This document shows, piece by piece, positions 62,029 through 64,000 of a DNA stretch of 64,000 nt. This DNA comes from an uncultured Muribaculaceae bacterium (lineage in GTDB: Bacteria; Bacteroidota; Bacteroidia; Bacteroidales; Muribaculaceae). Position 1 is the first letter of the stretch, and each line of letters opens with the position of its first letter. The notes below the pieces were generated by a model that worked only from the letters and a program-made list of their open reading frames with translations, was not told the DNA's origin and made no database searches. A program made the translations under genes and the position numbers. Where the stretch lies: positions 10,238-74,237 of the forward strand of contig CAJUFH010000008.1 in the NCBI GenBank assembly GCA_910585755.1, in the 5' to 3' direction.

Positions 62029-63062
62029 CGCTTGCCTCCTTTCTTCCATTGGTTTAGAAGTCTTTTGGCGTGTGAGACGATATAGGGATTGTCGCTATAT
62101 TCAACTAACCGTTTGGCTGTATCAAGGGCGTACTCAGGAACTACATTTACAAACAGTCGTGAAGCCCAATACATAGACTGTTCATAAATTGCCAAAAGTT
62201 CAATCATTTCGTCTTTTGCGTCATGGGCTATGAGATATTTGGCGGCGTTTTCAATATCCCATCGGCTATTGGTCTGTTCTTTCTTGTCGCCGTTGGCTAC
62301 CGCAGCGAAATACATCAGCGATGCCTGCTCAAAGAAGGAATATGCGTCATCTTTGTCATTATATTCAAGCCGCTCACGCCAAAGCGAGAAAAACTCCTTT
62401 TCTGAAATCAACGAATATGTACCTTCAGTCCAATCGACACCTCTCTCAATGAAATAATGGGCTTCTTCCGATTGAAACCCGCAATCGTTGTCAATATAAT
62501 GTTCTTCTCTTGGCTCAGTTCTTATAGCGCGGCTTATAACATTTCCGGCGTTGCTTTCAAAAAAGATTGTACCCAACTCTCCGTGAAACTCCGCATAATA
62601 GTCTCCATGATAATTCATGCCGTCAAGTTCGTGGAAGGCATTGCGGAACGTTACCATACTGTTGCCTTTCATTGATTTGTAATTGATTTCAGCAACTATA
62701 TCGGCGTAGATACATCCGGGGATGTGTGTCAGGGCGCAGTTGGCTTTAATGCCACGCTTTGCCAACATAGCCTCAAATGAATCCAATCTTGCAGACGCAT
62801 CTTTGTCAACATCCGACGGGTCGAGCCACACTCTCGCCTGTCCGTCAAAAATGCCGTCTGACGGTCGTAACCCATACTGGGCATTTGTGGCATAATCAAA
62901 AGTCCAGAAATATTTTTCTCGCATCTTCCAATCGCCGTGGCGTATTTTGTTTTTTGGCATAAAAGTCTTGAGAAACTTTACCCACCGTCTGCGCCATCTG
63001 CTGAGATACCAAGAAATACCGAACATTGTTAAGGCAATACCCAGGAATATGATTCCTTGCAA
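62025..63062 (-). CDS. Large array protein with N-terminal membrane anchor
   Basis: 345 residues from the TTG at 63062, which gives a TM anchor (GIIFLGIALTMFGISWYL); using the ATG at 63026 (MFGISWYLSRWRR) gives 333 residues and a shorter anchor. The body is soluble, acidic, with HGDYYAEFHG and two helical-repeat stretches near the C-terminus. It ends WKKGGKR, similar to other array members. Its stop overlaps the next start (ATGA). Unknown family; possibly an immunity or surface protein. Confidence 0.6.
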   Translation of the reverse strand: MQGIIFLGIALTMFGISWYLSRWRRRWVKFLKTFMPKNKIRHGDWKMREKYFWTFDYATNAQYGLRPSDGIFDGQARVWLDPSDVDKDASARLDSFEAMLAKRGIKANCALTHIPGCIYADIVAEINYKSMKGNSMVTFRNAFHELDGMNYHGDYYAEFHGELGTIFFESNAGNVISRAIRTEPREEHYIDNDCGFQSEEAHYFIERGVDWTEGTYSLISEKEFFSLWRERLEYNDKDDAYSFFEQASLMYFAAVANGDKKEQTNSRWDIENAAKYLIAHDAKDEMIELLAIYEQSMYWASRLFVNVVPEYALDTAKRLVEYSDNPYIVSHAKRLLNQWKKGGKR

Positions 63063-63337
63063 GTCGCCTTCCGTTGCGACTTTATTGTGACAAATCCTGC
63101 CATAGCAACAAGGTATGCTATGCCAACAACTACGAAAATGCCGACACCAATCTTTTTCAATATCCTGCCGAGCCGTTCATTAAGTCTGATTCTCCCTGTC
63201 TCAAAAAGCCATATAACCAAGACGACAAGAGAAATGATACCAAATGCTATCAGAACATCCGATAACGAGTCAGCCATTCTCCCGATTGCTGAGATCATGA
63301 CGCACACCACACCGATTATGTACCAGATTGGTTTCAT
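63029..63337 (-). CDS. Small membrane protein in the array
   Basis: 102 residues from the ATG at 63337 (MKPIWYIIGVVCVMI), preceded by AAAGGAG with 7 bases spacing. Three TM segments (about 3-18, 27-45, 63-83) and a short basic tail. Overlaps the next gene by 34 bases if that gene starts at 63062. Family unknown. Confidence 0.6.
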   Translation of the reverse strand: MKPIWYIIGVVCVMISAIGRMADSLSDVLIAFGIISLVVLVIWLFETGRIRLNERLGRILKKIGVGIFVVVGIAYLVAMAGFVTIKSQRKATCKESYSWVLP

Positions 63338-63444
63338 TGCTTGTCTCCTTTCCGGTAGAACAAGAACGATAGGCTTTGCGCCCAGAGATTGCAGGATAGA
63401 GCAAAGCCAACACACAGAATCAATATCTTATAGAGTGTTGCCAT
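63334..63444 (-). CDS. 36-residue membrane peptide at the head of the array
   Basis: ATG at 63444, stop at 63334-63336, overlapping the next ATG as ATGA. The peptide is a single TM (LYKILILCVGFALSCNLWA) plus a basic end FYRKGDKQ, matching the WRKGEKR-type ends of the other array proteins. Its C-terminal codons hold the Shine-Dalgarno of the next gene. A -7 element lies 3 bases upstream of the ATG, so the mRNA may be leaderless or start downstream. Confidence 0.5.
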   Translation of the reverse strand: MATLYKILILCVGFALSCNLWAQSLSFLFYRKGDKQ

Positions 63445-63447
63445 ACG

Positions 63448-63455
63448 CAAAGTTA
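63448..63455 (-). promoter_or_regulatory. -7 element (TAACTTTG) at the head of the array
   Basis: Exact TAnnTTTG on the minus strand, directly before the 36-residue gene. It could drive the whole run down to 60094. No -33 at ideal spacing. Confidence 0.5.
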
Positions 63456-63529
63456 CAAAGAATAATCGACATTCGATGTGACAAATGTCCCATCAAGGCA
63501 TGAAAATCAGCGAGGAGCGAAGATTTTTC

Positions 63530-63655
63530 TTAAATATCCTCACATTCGGAGGCATCGGCGGCATTTTCATCCTCACGGATGCGATGCAATTGGCGGCGTG
63601 AGATGCCCAGATAGGTGGCAAACCTCTTGATGAGTACGTTGTATGTAACGTCCGA
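63530..63655 (-). pseudogene. Remnant of a helix-turn-helix regulator C-terminus
   Basis: An in-frame open stretch with no start codon, bounded by the stop at 63656-63658 and ending in TAA at 63530. It reads LIKRFATYLGISRRQLHRI and then an acidic tail ADASECEDI. The ATYLGISRRQLHRIR part resembles the recognition region of Crp/Fnr-type DNA-binding domains. It is likely the leftover end of a lost regulator gene. Confidence 0.45.
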
Positions 63656-63853
63656 TTACACACAAAGTCGGGTATTCATAAAATCAATCATTACCCAAAT
63701 TAAAAAAGCTATAAAGAGCACAAAAAGACTTCCGCAAATTACTATTGGCAACCACCACTTTTTGCGGTTATCATGCTTTAGCTTTGCACTGAACAGTCCG
63801 CCAATGACAATCAATGCGAAACCAAGCATCAATATTATTTCGATTTTCGACAT
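63656..63853 (-). CDS. Small two-TM membrane protein
   Basis: 65 residues with two TM helices (IEIILMLGFALIVIGGLF and VICGSLFVLFIAFLIWVMI) and a basic loop (KLKHDNRKKWW). Possibly another array member. ATG at 63853 is the only start. Family unknown. Confidence 0.55.
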   Translation of the reverse strand: MSKIEIILMLGFALIVIGGLFSAKLKHDNRKKWWLPIVICGSLFVLFIAFLIWVMIDFMNTRLCV

Positions 63854-63875
63854 AAAAATCAGGCTATTGAGGTGA

Positions 63876-64000
63876 CTACCAAATTATAGTATAATCCCAT
63901 TCTTGAACATCACTTGAATATGTAAAATCATAATTGAGGTCCCCACCATATGGACTGCGAAATCGCAATTCAAAAGCTTTGTCGTTCGCATCCAATAGAA
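63876..64000 (-). CDS. C-terminal part of a gene running off the right edge
   Basis: Minus-strand frame open from the window edge to a TAG at 63876-63878, 41 codons: LLDANDKAFELRFRSPYGG and then Tyr/Asp-rich residues ending YTIIW. The protein-like composition and spacing to the next gene (22 bases) suggest a real soluble protein. No family can be named from this fragment. Confidence 0.5.
   Translation of the reverse strand, partial: LLDANDKAFELRFRSPYGGDLNYDFTYSSDVQEWDYTIIW

Noticed and set aside
1..64000. CRISPR array, rRNA genes or insertion sequences
   Set aside because: No regularly spaced repeats, no rRNA-like sequence and no transposase motifs were seen on either strand.

Overview
The window looks like a piece of a Bacteroidales chromosome, possibly Muribaculaceae. 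Many genes are preceded by the Bacteroidetes -7 element TAnnTTTG, in several cases with TTTG or TTG 19-20 bases upstream. Most genes lack a Shine-Dalgarno sequence, and the host genes are typical of the order (HU-TM-LysM protein, CBM20-GH77 glucanotransferase, TamB-like protein). The taxonomic call is inference from gene content.

Positions 1 to about 36.76 kb are the right-hand part of a tailed-phage prophage, cut by the left window edge. Genes run rightward: S49 head protease (partial), major capsid protein, a structural protein, an anti-Thoeris Tad2 homologue, a probable frameshifted gene, a DNA methyltransferase, a possible small and a clear large terminase, a lipoprotein moron, a structured intergenic element, a lysis block (holin-like protein and candidate unimolecular spanin), portal, PLD-like protein, head-completion genes, GH24 lysozyme, tail genes, a small regulator/membrane module, tape measure, baseplate genes and a 2251-residue tail/receptor-binding protein. 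That last gene is the target of a diversity-generating retroelement (DGR). Its variable repeat (VR, 32920-33035), the template repeat (TR, 33197-33315) and the reverse transcriptase (33525-34958) lie in a row, and all 13 VR/TR substitutions fall on template adenines. A tyrosine integrase on the minus strand ends the prophage beside the 3' end of a tRNA-Phe gene, the likely attachment site.

From 36.76 to 59.8 kb is ordinary chromosome: tRNA-Phe, HU-LysM protein, a secreted protein, a GlsB/YeaQ-type membrane protein, L-serine dehydratase, TamB-like protein, 4-alpha-glucanotransferase. Then comes a long minus-strand operon that reads transglutaminase-like protein, NlpC/P60 peptidase, dipeptide epimerase, glutamine synthetase, SbcD, SbcC. 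The first three look like a murein-peptide recycling set, and several junctions are ATGA overlaps. An alpha/beta hydrolase follows.

From 60.1 kb to the right edge is a visibly more AT-rich minus-strand chain of small membrane or orphan proteins joined by 1-4 base overlaps. One member matches the CdiI_2-type contact-dependent-inhibition immunity family. Three start regions share a nearly identical sequence with a strong Shine-Dalgarno (AAAGGAG), which is unusual in this phylum. I read this as an array of immunity genes, similar in concept to acquired interbacterial defence clusters.

The most notable items are the DGR with a CotH-kinase-like domain in its target protein, the -1 frameshift candidate at 5027-5033, the Tad2 gene with its own promoter, the structured element at 9655-9870 and the immunity-like array at the right end.
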